Positions 36,599 to 47,472 are shown, counted from the first letter of the stretch. The stretch is DNA of 64,000 nucleotides from Piscibacillus salipiscarius JCM 13188 (GCF_001311865.1 NZ_BBCD01000004.1:101832-165831); one strand, 5' to 3'. The notes: a model not told the origin generated them from the sequence alone. Program-made: numbers and translations.

Positions 36599-36633
36599 CC
36601 TCTTATTGCTATGTGCAATAAGAGGTCTTTTTT
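36599..36633. terminator. Bidirectional terminator after the thiosulfate transporter
   Basis: CCTCTTATTGC, loop TATGT, GCAATAAGAGG then TCTTTTTT: an 11-bp perfect stem. Confidence 0.88.
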
Positions 36634-37890
36634 AACAGAATGAATCTTTTGGTTTTGGTACGGATAATCCGAATAGTGGTCTTAGATATAATGCGATAAA
36701 AGTACCGGCTAAAGCCATGATTCCCCATACATAACCGTGTAAACTAAATGAAGCAATACCGCCGAAGTAAGCACCAATATTACAACCAAAGGCTAAGCGT
36801 GCGCCGTAACCCATTAGTAGACCACCAATGATTGCTGCCGTCACATTTCCTTTAGTAAGGTTAGAAAACTTAAATAAACCTCCTGCAGCTGACGCTAAGA
36901 AAGCACCTAAAATAACACCAAAGTTTAACACAGTTGTTGAATCCGCAAATATAGATGCTTCTAATGCCTGAGCATTAGCACCTTGCCAGTAGCTCCAGCT
37001 AGCGACGTCAACCCCAAAGAAGCTTGCTGCTTTAGATCCCCATAAGGCAAATGCCGACGTAATGCCCCATGGATTGCCTCGCGTCATAAGTGTTAACGCG
37101 TTTAACACAGCAAGCGCGATCGCAGCTGCAAATAGAGGCCAAGAACCACGGAAAATACGTTTCCAACCTGATGTTGTTGGTAGTGGCGCCATTTTCGGAG
37201 CCTTTTTCTTACGTTCTACGACAAGCGTAATCCAGGCAATTAATCCAAATAACGCAATCGACACAGCCCAGGCACCTCCGTACCCTAGACCAGTTGATGT
37301 CGCAATTGAGAAAGCTTCCATCGAAGGCAGCTCCTCTGTCCAAATGGTAAATGCGCAGCTCCTACCGTTGCACCTACGATGAAAAATAGTAACGTGATGA
37401 GCATCACCGTACGCCCGCCACCAACAGCGTATAGCGTACCAGATGCACAACCGCCACCTAGCTGCATGCCGATTCCGAACATGAACGCACCAACTAATAC
37501 GCTAATCCCTACAGGTGCGACATAGCCGGCTGCACCTGTTCCAAAGAACGAAAGGCCAAATGCCAAGATTGGAGCAAACAACGTTACGGCCACTCCAAGC
37601 ATCAACATATGTGCCCGAAGTGCCTGACCGTTTCCAACCGATGCAAGGCGGCGAAAGGCTGACGTAAAACCAAATCTAGCATGGAATAGCGTGTAGCCTA
37701 GTAATAAACCAAGTATTAATAGTACGGGCTGCATGGATGATTGGGTCATCATCAAATACACCATAAGTATAGCTGTAACAGCTAACCCACCTATGATTAA
37801 TTTAGTTTGCGGTTTATTTAAACCTGTGTCTTTAGCTTTCACAGGATCTTTAACTTCGTTGACAGGCTGTACTCTTGTTGTTGTCGCCAT
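36632..37890 (-). CDS. YeeE/YedE (TsuA-like) thiosulfate transporter
   Basis: ATG at 37890 (MATTTRVQPVNEV) behind AAAGGAG. Two frames join near 37345 with one indel (FGQRSC against FWTEELPSMEAF); repaired length ~419 residues with about 10-12 helices. The family marks are GGGCASGTLYAVGGG and AFGCNIGAYFGGIASFSLHG, including the conserved Cys residues that pass thiosulfate. It imports thiosulfate for cysteine synthesis. Confidence 0.85.
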
Positions 37891-38181
37891 ATTAATTCTC
37901 CTTTTTCTGATAAATTTTGTCGGAATTAATGACATACATTATCATATTAAGGATTGAACGCTTTGTCAAAGGAAAAACTTACAAACTATCAAAATGACTT
38001 TCTCTAGTACTCATTAACCATATTATTTCGATTAACGAACTATCATACTATAGTAATACTCCCTCTTAACAGCTTAGTATAATCACTTTTCCCAGTTGTG
38101 ATTGCTTTATTTCTAACACTAAAGTGCTATTATTTTAATTTTCTAAATATAATAATAAATCATCATGACAACCTAATTCTT
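37891..38181. other. Non-coding gap before the M4 protease
   Basis: AT-rich, no open frame of note. A TATAAT hexamer occurs near 38081 without a convincing -35, and CACTAAAGTG is a short palindrome near 38118. The promoters of both divergent genes must lie here, but I cannot fix them. Confidence 0.4.
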
Positions 38182-38219
38182 CCAATCTATAATATCTATT
38201 AACTATAGATTGGGAGGGG
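38182..38219 (+). promoter_or_regulatory. 5' leader stem-loop abutting the protease ribosome site
   Basis: Perfect 10-bp inverted repeat CCAATCTATA (38182-38191) and TATAGATTGG (38204-38213) with a 12-base loop. The 3' arm overlaps the first two bases of the GGGAGGGG ribosome site (38212-38219), 7 bases before the ATG. It can protect the mRNA 5' end or limit ribosome access. Confidence 0.6.
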
Positions 38220-38226
38220 TTATTTT

Positions 38227-39893
38227 ATGAAAATGCGTAAAGCAACATCCGTTGTCTTAGCATCAACGTTAATTTTGGGTGGTTTTCAAACAAGCCACGC
38301 ACTCATCCAAGGAGATGTACAAGCTCCGAATGTTATGGCACAACAACAAACGAAAGACTTTAAGGATCATGTTCCTATCTTTGTTAAGGAAATGCAGAAA
38401 GAACGCTTTTCAAAGAGTAGCGTTAAAAAATGCCAAAGCCTATTTAAACAAGCATAAAGATAAACTTAATATAGAGAGCGCTCAGCAGGAGCTCCAGGCT
38501 AAAAACGTTGAAAAAGACGAACTAGGCATGACGCATATCCGATTTAATCAGGAGAAAAATGGAATACCAATGAAGGCACCGAAGTCATCGTTCACTTTAA
38601 CAAACAAAACGAAGTTGTCGCTGCGAATGGTCATGTCAGCCAAGATACGGACGTAATCAATTAAATACGAACCCAAAACTATCTGAAGGAAAAGCTATTG
38701 ATATTGCGAAAACAAGTGTCGAAGCACCAGACCAATTAAAATATGAACCAAGATCTGAACTAGTCATTTATCCATTTGAAGGGGAGCAATATCTAGCTCA
38801 TAAAGTAAACGTGACGTTCTTATCGGACGAGCCAGGTAACTGGTTTGTGTATGTCGATGCACATACAGGAGAAGTCATCGATCAATTTAATGCATTACAC
38901 CCACTAGAAGAATATAAAATGGAAGATCACACAGGAGTTGGAACAGGTGTTCACGGTGAACTTCGAGGAGATTTACACATGTCTCGAGTTAAAGCAGATG
39001 GAGACAGCACTCATTTCATGCTTGCCGACCACTCCCATGAGGGCCTAGAAGGCATTCTAACATATGATTATAAAACAGGTGAGCTCGTCACCAATAACAG
39101 TGCAGCTTTCAACAGTGAGGAAGATGCACCAGGAGTTGATGCGCATTATAACTCCGAACAAGTATATGATTACTATAAAGAAGAACACGACCGAAACTCT
39201 TTAGATGATGAAGGAATGGCCATCGTCTCTTACGTTAACTTTGGAAACAACTACAACAATGCCTTTTGGAACGGGCGTAACATGACTTACGGTAATGGAG
39301 ATGGTGACTTTATGGTTCCGCTATCTGCTGGACTTGATGTCGCCGCACACGAGATGACTCATGGCGTTATTTCGAATACGGCTAACCTGGTTTATAGAGG
39401 TCAATCAGGTGCGTTAAACGAGTCGTTCGCAGATATTTTCGGAGCTATTATTGATGATGAAAACTGGGAGTTAGGTGAAGATATTATGGGACCTGGTGCT
39501 GTTGAAGACGGACGAACTGCACTTCGTAGCCTAAGTGACCCAAGTAAATTCCCAGTTAACGAGGCCTATGTGCCATATGGAAATGGTGACGGTATGTATC
39601 CATCACATATGGATGAATTTTATGATTTACCTTGGTACCTTGATAATGGAGGCGTACACATTAACTCATCCATTATTAACCATGCCGCGTATTTAACCGC
39701 ACAGGAAATCGGACGAGAAGCGTTAGGTAACATTTATTATCGTGCTCTTGTTCATTACCTAACACCAAACTCTAACTTCCAAGAGGCTCGCCAAGTCATT
39801 GTTCAGTCGGCAATTGACTTATACGGTGAAGGAAGCGAAGAAGCCCAAGCGACAGCAAGTGGCTTTGATCAAGTTGGGATTAATGAAGAATAA
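38227..39893 (+). CDS. Thermolysin-like neutral metalloprotease (peptidase M4)
   Basis: A secreted protease of ~555 residues after repair. Signal peptide MKMRKATSVVLASTLILGG; FTP/PepSY propeptide from ~38350 to 38900; catalytic domain with zinc site HEMTH (VAAHEMTHGVIS), third ligand Glu in GALNESFADIFG, and active His in NGGVHINSSIINHAAY. At least three frame breaks lie in the propeptide (near 38425, 38575 and 38650); the catalytic part from 38811 is intact. The propeptide joins KNAKAYLNKHK to EVIVHFNKQNEVV when repaired. It releases peptides outside the cell. A terminator follows the stop. Confidence 0.88.
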
Positions 39894-39897
39894 ATAA

Positions 39898-39933
39898 ATG
39901 AAGCCTTCGCAGGTGTGCGGAGGCTTTATTCAT
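39898..39933 (+). terminator. Terminator of the M4 protease gene
   Basis: AAGCCTTCGCA / TGCGGAGGCTT stem followed by TATT, starting a few bases after the stop. Confidence 0.7.
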
Positions 39934-39968
39934 AATGATACTGCCAATTAAACTATTTGTTACAACCA

Positions 39969-40772
39969 TTAATTCTTATTATCTGAATCAATATCTCTAT
40001 ACCTTTTTTTATATTGATAATAATGAACTGTCTCTTCAGTTTCAAAAGAATATTGACTCCAAGAATTATTCAATTCTTGAGTTTCATCTGTAATAACCAA
40101 CTTAATTTCTTCTGGTTCTAATTTCATAATATGAGACTCTATAACCTCTAGTTCCTCTTCTTGCCTATTAAAAACTCTAAAACTTAATTGCACTTCTTTT
40201 GATTGATCGAAATTATTTTTAACATAAAATACATTTGCATAGCTATCACAAGTATACCTTGGTCGAGTGCTTTCTGCTCGCAAACAATTGCTTTCTGAAG
40301 AAGCTAAAATAACAGCAATATCCTCATCTTTCTCATTCAACTTTTCATAGGCAAAATTGAGATCTCTAACGTATTTCATTTTCTCTCCAGCAGGTAGAAA
40401 CCAAATTATAATGGTCAGCATGACTAACATGAATACCCCTATGAATTTCCACATTAGGGTAGGATTATGGTAGTGTGTTCTTCCTACTTTTAAAGTAGTT
40501 ATGATATTGGCTAAGGAGAAAACTCCTCCAATAATTAAAACCGTTATTAAAGCTATACTTGCAGAATGAAGGTTGATGAAGATTGGGATGTTATATCTAA
40601 TGTTTAAATATATTGCATGGATTAAAACTAATAATGCAAGAGTTAAAAAGAGCTTTAATGGCCCTTTCCACTTAACTTTGGCTATTTTACCTCTTTTATA
40701 GTCTACAACCGAGAATAATAACCAAATTAGTGGTACGGTTGTAATTAAAATAACAAGTAAAACCATTAACAT
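39969..40772 (-). CDS. Hypothetical membrane protein at the end of the Tad locus
   Basis: 267 residues: four hydrophobic segments in the first ~130 residues, then an extracytoplasmic domain with two Cys (SSESNCLRAESTRPRYTCDSYA, shown as NCLRAE and RYTCDS) and a beta-rich end. No family recognised. It is the last gene of the minus-strand run and converges on the protease gene. Confidence 0.6.
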   Translation of the reverse strand: MLMVLLVILITTVPLIWLLFSVVDYKRGKIAKVKWKGPLKLFLTLALLVLIHAIYLNIRYNIPIFINLHSASIALITVLIIGGVFSLANIITTLKVGRTHYHNPTLMWKFIGVFMLVMLTIIIWFLPAGEKMKYVRDLNFAYEKLNEKDEDIAVILASSESNCLRAESTRPRYTCDSYANVFYVKNNFDQSKEVQLSFRVFNRQEEELEVIESHIMKLEPEEIKLVITDETQELNNSWSQYSFETEETVHYYQYKKRYRDIDSDNKN

Positions 40773-40795
40773 ATTTATTTACCCCTAAACTCAAA

Positions 40796-41011
40796 CTAAA
40801 CATTTGAATTATATTCTTTATTCTTAATTGATTCTAGATGCCTTTTTCTCATAGTAGGTACTCCTGTCGCTAATACAACAGCTGTAATTAAAGAAGCATT
40901 TGAAGCTGTACCATTAATTAATTCAACAAGCGTAACAGGTATATAGATACCGTATGTGAAAATCATTAAAAACAGATAAAGTCGTCTAATACTTTTTTCG
41001 GATTTAAACAT
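40796..41011 (-). CDS. Small two-helix membrane protein
   Basis: 71 residues, MFKSEKSIRRLYLFLMIF, two hydrophobic helices and a basic tail MRKRHLES. Behind GAGGTG. Function unknown; it sits between two other unknown genes of the Tad locus. Confidence 0.55.
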   Translation of the reverse strand: MFKSEKSIRRLYLFLMIFTYGIYIPVTLVELINGTASNASLITAVVLATGVPTMRKRHLESIKNKEYNSNV

Positions 41012-41059
41012 ATTTACACCTCAATTAGATTTTTTAAAACTTATATATTCTCCTACTAA

Positions 41060-41575
41060 CTAAATTTCTTCTTCTTCAAACTCAATATCATATTCTTCTT
41101 CAAACTCTACAATCTTGTTTTCTACTTCTTGAGTTAATTCATCAAACTCTACCATTAATTTATCGATTTCTTTTGAAGCTTCGTTAGCTTCTTCCTCAGT
41201 CATTTCACCATTAGCCAACTGACCTAATATATCCACTTCAAGTTTCATAGCTTCATGCCAAGCAGTTATTTGTTTCTTTCGTAAATCATGATACTCTTTT
41301 ACACTTTCTGATTCCGGGTCCTTAGATTCAAGGTTAGTTAGCATTTTCCCAACAAGGTCGGGTAACTCTTTCTGAATCTCATAACTCTCTTCTACAGTTG
41401 CAGCTGTTTCTGTTTGTTGTAGGACTTCTTCAATTTCATTCAGTACTTCATCGTTAAACTCAGTTAAATCATTATGGTAACTAATAATCTCTTCCTGCTC
41501 CTCAGAACCGCTACATGCAGCTAATACTAATGATAATAACAGAACTAACACTGAACCCTTCATTAAATTCTTCAT
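41060..41575 (-). CDS. Acidic coiled-coil lipoprotein
   Basis: 171 residues behind AGGAGACG. The lipobox is VLAAC. The mature part is almost all helix and very acidic, ending EFEEEYDIEFEEEEI. It has some likeness to YkyA-type cell-wall binding lipoproteins, but not enough to name it. It starts 13 bases after the tadG-like gene. Confidence 0.6.
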   Translation of the reverse strand: MKNLMKGSVLVLLLSLVLAACSGSEEQEEIISYHNDLTEFNDEVLNEIEEVLQQTETAATVEESYEIQKELPDLVGKMLTNLESKDPESESVKEYHDLRKKQITAWHEAMKLEVDILGQLANGEMTEEEANEASKEIDKLMVEFDELTQEVENKIVEFEEEYDIEFEEEEI

Positions 41576-41588
41576 TCAAATTCGTCTC

Positions 41589-42258
41589 CTATTCTTCTAA
41601 ATTAATTGTTTTTGGATTTCCCCATATATCCTCTAAAAAATCAATTTTAGGTCCTGAGGAGTTTTGATACACATTATCTTGAAAATTCTCAATAATATTG
41701 CTATATGTTGTGGCCGTAAACTCTTTAGAAGCCTTTACATGAAATCTATTATTCTTAATTTCCAGTTGAGCATCTTCTAATAGTCCATCGTTCTTTTGAA
41801 TAGTACGTTTAATACTTCTAATGACTTTTTGTTTATCCACTCTACTTTCCAAGAATCCCTCAAGTTCAACTCGATAGTCTGAGCTATTTAATTCTTCATT
41901 TAAGACCTGATCAAATGCTTCTATTTCTATCTCTCTTAAAGACCATCCAACATATCCACCTGAGGTTTCTAGATGTTCTTTACGGTTAGAGACTTTTTCT
42001 TCAAAGTCTTCGAAAAAGCATGTAAAGCTCCTTCTAATGTTTCCTCTTCATACTCGTCGATAGCGTTTCTTACCTCTTCGTAAAAACACTAGTCGCGACC
42101 ATACTCGCTTGTTGTGCAATGGAAGCAGATTTTTCCTTCGTCGCAAACACACTTCCTAAATTTAGAACAAAGACGAACAACACCATATTTATTATAAGAA
42201 GGCCTAATACAAATATCGCAATGTTTCCACGTTCATTATTCAATATCTTCTTCATCAC
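41589..42258 (-). CDS. TadG-like pilus-associated protein
   Basis: Start at 42258 (GTG) or 42255 (ATG), overlapping the tadE stop. The N-terminus NNERGNIAIFVLGLLIINM is a class-III-prepilin-like segment (cleavage after ERG) followed by SIAQQASMVATSVF, as in TadG/Tad-N proteins. Two frame breaks (near 42085 and 42020) are needed to join YEEVRNAIDEYEEET, FFEDFEEKVSNRKEH, GWSLREIEIEAFDQ and ESRVDKQKVIRSIKR. Repaired length ~222 residues. It is a minor pilin or assembly protein of the Flp pilus. Confidence 0.7.
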
Positions 42259-42638
42259 TCAATCACCCTACTATGAGCTTCAGCTGTAAAATTAATCGTA
42301 GGCGTTTGTGTTCCAAAAATTTGTTCCGGTAAGAAAATCAAACGAATACTTGCATTAACCGTCGTCGAGAACTCTCTACTTGTAGTGTCAGTTCTACTAA
42401 TTATTCCTCCTAGATAATTAGTAGAGTCTAGGATTGATTCAGCTGCGATTTTCGCTTCACTGTTATTTTCTGTAACAGAATACACCTTTGCATACTCATT
42501 TGCTGCTGATTGCGCTACAATCACACCATGAACACTCACGATGAACTGAATCATGATTGCTAGTAGGATAAAAGCTAATGGAACAATCCCTAAAAATTCA
42601 ATTGTCGCCGAACCTTCTTCAGATTTAATTTTATTCAT
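42255..42638 (-). CDS. tadE: TadE-like minor pilin
   Basis: 127 residues behind AAGGAGG. The prepilin motif is EEGSATIEF, with Glu at +5 after Gly, followed by the hydrophobic helix LGIVPLAFILLAIMIQF. It is probably cut by a prepilin peptidase that is not in this window. It overlaps the tadG-like gene. Confidence 0.85.
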   Translation of the reverse strand: MNKIKSEEGSATIEFLGIVPLAFILLAIMIQFIVSVHGVIVAQSAANEYAKVYSVTENNSEAKIAAESILDSTNYLGGIISRTDTTSREFSTTVNASIRLIFLPEQIFGTQTPTINFTAEAHSRVIE

Positions 42639-42689
42639 TAGCTATTATCCTCCTTAATTGGTTATAGATTTCAAGTGTCTTCATTTCTG

Positions 42690-43520
42690 CTAATTAAAAT
42701 ATTGTAATAGGCCTGTAGGGTACCTTAATTCTTTTATTGTTTCTATATTCGATTTCCTTTGCCTTTCAATGTGTTCTTCAATATAAGCTGCTATATATTC
42801 ATCTCTGTTACTTATGTTTGTTGTATCTATTTGAGTAACTTCATTTAATTCACTTATCATTTTTTCCTTATCTTTAGTAAATTCAGAGACATATCGTCTA
42901 ACCTCATCTGTAAACAATTCTGGCTTATCTTTAATTACTTGTTCTAGGTCTTTAAAATAGTCTACAGAATCAATGGATAAGTTGATTTGTTGATTCTGTA
43001 TATAATCTAACTCTGCATTCATCTCTAACACTGCATCTACATCTTCCGCTTCATAGATATTATTAGGTTCTTTTTGATTGGATAAAGTCATTAAATCGCT
43101 TCATTAAGTTAGACAATTGATCTTGCAAATTGAGCATTTCTTTCAACATATTAATTAAAGCATTAATAATACCCTGCTCTTTTTCTGTTAGGTTTCCTTC
43201 TAGTAATGTTTCCAAGTGTGTTCTCGTTTTTTGAAACCCTATCATATTTATATTTTTTCTGTACGTGCCATGCCTTTTGGTAGAAGAAATTCTCGAGACT
43301 AAAAGCACATAAGATTCAAAAGCCTTTAAGTACTCATCTTTATCTATGTGTTGATCATCCACCGAAAAAACACTCCGCCCGTATCTTTCCCAAATCTACT
43401 ATAAAAGGCCATATGATATAAGTTTCCATTATAAGATAATTTTTTTATCATCGACCCATGAAGTTTCAAAAAGCTTTTTATGCTGTTTTACTATTTTTTT
43501 ACTGCTGGTTGCGAATACAA
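42690..43520 (-). CDS. Tad-locus paralogue family B, copy 1
   Basis: Unrecognised family, ~275 residues. Three frames must be joined: start probably TTG at 43520 behind AAAGGGTG, KQHKKLFETSWVDDKK, then DKDEYLKAFESYVLLVSR, INMIGFQKTRTHLETLL and LNLQDQLSNLMKRF, then ELDYIQNQQ, RRYVSEFTKDKEKM and the ending LRYPTGLLQYFN. Closest to copy 4 (45294-46130). No signal peptide or membrane helix, so it is cytoplasmic. Last of four tandem copies, directly before tadE. Confidence 0.65.
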
Positions 43521-43555
43521 AAGATCACCCTTTCTCAATTTATAAAACTAAGCCC

Positions 43556-44374
43556 TTAATAACAATCAAAATTCCTAGCCTTACATTTTAATTTACTTAA
43601 ATACCTTTGTTGCATCTCTTTATAGCTATCTTTAAATGCTCGGATATGCTCTTCTCTCATGAAGTCTTCTTGATCATCAAAGTAAGTAATCTTACGTATT
43701 TCTCGCTCAAGTCTATCTTTGCTTTTTGAAAACTCCTTAATATACCTTCTAACTTCAGCAGTAACATAACCTCTTAATAGGTTATTAGAATGTAACTCAT
43801 CATAAATTATTGTAAATTCATCACAAGTATTAAGTTCATTGTTTAGCTGTTGGAATTGTATATAATCTAACTCTGCCAAAATAGTTTGTATGTGATCAAC
43901 ATCTTCTGGGAAAAACCGATTCCCATCTACTTCACGTTTTTTTCTTCATAAATGATTCATACTCTTCTACAAGTTCAATACACTCTGTCTGTAAATTCAA
44001 AGTACTAGTAATTGTATTTAAACACTTATCAAAAACTGGTTTATTAATCGTGCCGGTATCCCTAGCAATGTCTTTCAAGAAAGATTTTGTCTTTTCGTAA
44101 GCGATCATATTTATATTTTTTCTTTCTGTGCCATTTCTTTTAATACTTGAAGCGTTAGTTAGAAAATAAACTAGTAGCTCAAAGGCTCTATGGTATTCCT
44201 CTTTAAAAGCGTTATCAGGTGATGTTAGTATCATTTCTGTGTCTTTTTTGAATCTTCTATAAAAACAAAGTAAAAATCTTTCCCATTCAATTGAAGAAAG
44301 TTAGGGTTAATCGTGTACTTTTCAAAAACTTTTTTATACTTTTCTGCTTCTTTAATTATCTTTTGAGGAAACAT
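43556..44374 (-). CDS. Tad-locus paralogue family B, copy 2
   Basis: ATG at 44374 (MFPQKIIKEAEKYKKVFEKY) behind AGGAGTG. Two frame breaks, near 44240 and 43930. Family marks: INMIAYEKTKSFL, LNLQTECIELVEEYESF, ELDYIQFQQLN, RRYIKEFSKSKDRL. It is closest to copy 3. Soluble, no known domain. Confidence 0.65.
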
Positions 44375-44401
44375 CTTTTCACTCCTACAAGTTGTGAGTG
44401 A

Positions 44402-45227
44402 TTAGTCAAGGTTTCTTATGTCTTCCTTCAAGCCTTGAAGATAAGTTCGTTGCATTTCATTATATCTTTCTTTGACTTTATCTATATGTTCTTCCTTTGT
44501 TAACTTATCTTGTTCTTTAAAATAAGTAATTTTTTGAATTTCTTGATGCAGTACCTCTTTATCCTTTGAAAATTCTTTTATATACCCTTTAACTTCTGGT
44601 GTTACATATTCTTGCACTCTACTATTAGTGTTTAAATCTTCATTGATATAGGAGAAATCATCAAAACCTTTTATAGAATTACCCAATTGTTTATACTGTA
44701 TATAATCTAATTGAGCTAAAATAGATTGTACAAAATCTACATCATCAGGAAAGAATCTATTATTATCCTCACCACGCTTTTTATTAATGAATGAATCATA
44801 TTGATCCACTAAATTAATTACTTCCTTTTGTAAATTCAAATTTATTGTTAAGATATTGTAGGTATTCTCATAATACGGTTTTATATCTTCGTTCAAAACA
44901 TTTCTGTCTAATACTTCCTTTAGAAAAGCCTTTGTTTTTTTCAAATCCTACCATATTAATTTTTTTCCTTGAGTTGCCGTTATCAACTATACTAGCACCA
45001 TTATTTAAGAGGAATACTAAGTATTCGAGTGCTCTATTATAATCTGCTTGATCGGCTTCATTTGTTGTCGCAGATACAATTAATTCGCTTTTTTTGCTAT
45101 AAAAACGAGTAAAAAATACTAAATAAAAATCGGTACTATTTAAGTGAAGATAAAAAGGGTGAACCCAGTATTTTTCAAATAGCTTTTTATGTTTTTTTGC
45201 TTCTTGTAATACCTTTAACGGAAACAT
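44402..45227 (-). CDS. Tad-locus paralogue family B, copy 3
   Basis: ATG at 45227 (MFPLKVLQEAKKHKKLFEKY). One frame break near 44925 inside INMVGFEKNKGF. Then LNLQKEVINLVDQYDSF, QLDYIQYKQLG, KGYIKEFSKDKEVL. Repaired length ~275 residues. The tandem position and shared layout show it arose by duplication with copy 2. Confidence 0.65.
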
Positions 45228-45293
45228 TATACTTCTCCTATCACTCCATTAACTACAGCATTTATAACCAGCTAATACTTAATTGTTTTGTTT

Positions 45294-46130
45294 TTACATG
45301 ACCTCTAATAACCCTTTTGGATACCTTAAGTCTTTTAGTAAGCCTTTATTTAGTTCTCTTTGTCGATCAACATGCTCTATTATATAAGCATTAATATAAT
45401 CTTCTTTACCATTAATATTTGATGTGTCTATTTGTGTAACCTCTTTTAGGTTTTTTATCATTTTTTCCTTATCCTTAGTAAACTCAGAAACATATCGTCT
45501 AACTGCAGTTGTAAACATGCTTGGTTTATTCTTAATAACCTCTTCAAGTTGTTTAAAGTAGTCAACCGAATCGATAGATAAATTACCTTGTTGATTTTGT
45601 ATATAATCTAGCTCCGCATTCATCTTTAATAAAACATCTACGTCTTCGGGGTGATAAATGTTATTGGGTTCTTTTGACTTAAGGAAACTATTAAATCGAT
45701 TCATTAAATCTGATAGCTGGTCTTGCAAATTAATCATTTCCCTTAACATATTAATCAATATGTCCATAAGTTTCTTTTCATCTTCAATAAGACTTTCACG
45801 TTTTAATAATGCTTTTAAGTGAGCTTCTGTATTTTCAAAACCAATCATACTTGCTTTGTTTTTATAATTTCCGTGTTCCTTGGTAGAGTTTGTTCTAGTT
45901 ATTAGAAGCACGAATAACTCAAATGCTTCTAAGTACTCTTCCTTAGTAATATTTTCATCGTTTGGTGTGAAAATGATTCCACCGTTGACAGTGTTATACT
46001 TCTTATAAAACACTTTATGGTAAATGTTACCTTTATAAGAAAGCTTTTTATCGTCAAGCCAATATGTCTCAAAGAGTTTTTTTAAACTGTTTAGCTTTTG
46101 TTCTACTATTAAAAGAGAATCATCATACAT
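45294..46130 (-). CDS. Tad-locus paralogue family B, copy 4 (unbroken)
   Basis: The only uninterrupted copy, 278 residues, so it is the best guide to the family. Layout: N-terminal alpha/beta part (~1-65) with LFETYWLDDKKLSY; helical middle (~66-150) with MIGFENTEAHLKALL and INLQDQLSDLMNRF; then ELDYIQNQQ (~173-181), RRYVSEFTKDKEKM (~211-224) and the ending LRYPKGLLEVM. It follows the W-x-G repeat protein by 19 bases. No signal or membrane helix. Function unknown; its position behind a secreted protein would fit an immunity or chaperone role, which is inference only. Confidence 0.7.
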   Translation of the reverse strand: MYDDSLLIVEQKLNSLKKLFETYWLDDKKLSYKGNIYHKVFYKKYNTVNGGIIFTPNDENITKEEYLEAFELFVLLITRTNSTKEHGNYKNKASMIGFENTEAHLKALLKRESLIEDEKKLMDILINMLREMINLQDQLSDLMNRFNSFLKSKEPNNIYHPEDVDVLLKMNAELDYIQNQQGNLSIDSVDYFKQLEEVIKNKPSMFTTAVRRYVSEFTKDKEKMIKNLKEVTQIDTSNINGKEDYINAYIIEHVDRQRELNKGLLKDLRYPKGLLEVM

Positions 46131-46149
46131 AGGAAATCATCCGCGCCAT

Positions 46150-47470
46150 TTAAGAAAACCAACCTTTCACTTTACTGATGGCATTACTAGCCTTATCTTT
46201 AGCACCATTCCACATAGATTTTGCAGTTTCTTTAACGCTACCTTTCCAACGTCTCGCTATAGCTCCAGTTGCCTTTGATCCAAGCCACACTACGGCTCCA
46301 GTTGCTACCATTCCAGCACCTACTAACTGCCCTCCAGGAACTGCAGAGGCTATAACACCAGCATTCATCAAGGTACTACCTACACCTTCACCAACTTTAG
46401 CACCTGCAGCTGTGAGTTCAGATCCAGTAGCACCTGAACCACTTAAGTCGTTAAAATTGGCAATACTCCCTGCAGTATCCAATATTGAAAATCCTGTCCC
46501 CACTGCAGCCCCTGCAATATTCAATTTAGTTAGAGCACCAAAGTAGGTGAGGAGGCGGTAATACTTGCAGCCGATCTCAGATCACCGATTCCACTAGTGG
46601 TTTGTGTAACATTTTGAATATCTCTAAATTTCTTTATTCCCTCTACACCTAATGCTACTTTTTCTCCAGTTTCATAAGCATCAAAGAATGCATGACCATC
46701 ATACTTAAGTTTTAATCCGTTTATTAAAAGATTGGTACGAAATCCTGTAACTGAACTTAGGCCAAACTTCGAAGTTCCGCCAGCTTCTACTATGGCTTGA
46801 TGTTTTAGAAAATCACCAGCAAGCTCGACTTGACCTAAGACCACATCTTTAGCTACATACTTTCCAACTTTATAACCATCACTCTGTAAAAATCATTTAA
46901 GTTCCACGAGTCACCAGTTGTTAATTTACCTGTAGTTTCAATACCACTGAATGGAGCACCCGTTATTCCATTTAACACCCACGGATTACCTTGAGTCCCA
47001 GTTCCGTTAAACCCACTCTGTAACCATGGATTTCCGGTTGTTACAGAGCCATTAAATCCATTCTGCAACCATGGGCTTCCCGTTGTTCCGGAGCCATTAA
47101 AGCCATTCTGAGACCATGGATTAGCTAAGTATCCGTTTGCTGTCCAACCTTGTAAATGCCATGGCAGGGTTTGCCACTGGTTACCAGGATTGAAACTCTG
47201 CATGGGATTACTATTCCAGCCTTCACCTTGTGTTCCTTCACCATTCCAAGTTTCGCCTTCTGTCCCGTTGCCTTCCCATGGATCACCTTCCCACTGTAAG
47301 TTCGACCCATCCCAAGTCTTACCTTCCCATGGATCGCCTTCCCATGTATCTCCTGTCCACGGGTTACCAGACCAAGAGTCTACCGCAAAAGCAACAGGAG
47401 TAAATAATGGGTAAAACGCAATAATCGCAACGATTAAAGAAACAAAAACTCTCTTTAATTGTCTAAACAC
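46150..47470 (-). CDS. Secreted W-x-G repeat protein with glycine-rich C-terminus, copy 1
   Basis: ~440 residues after joining frames near 46870 and 46535. Signal peptide MFRQLKRVFVSLIVAIIAF ending VAFAV. Then W-x-G-x-x repeats (WSGNP, WTGDT, WEGDP, WEGKT, WDGSN, WEGDP), and about 3.5 copies of a ~16-residue repeat (PWLQNGFNGSVTTGN type). A middle region follows (VAKDVVLGQVELAGDFLKH), and a hydrophobic Gly/Ala-rich segment (VPGGQLVGAGMVATGAVVW) before a basic tail WKGSVKETAKSMW and SKVKGWFS. No known family. It is a candidate surface structure or membrane-acting effector, followed by four family B genes. Confidence 0.65.
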
Positions 47471-47472
47471 AT

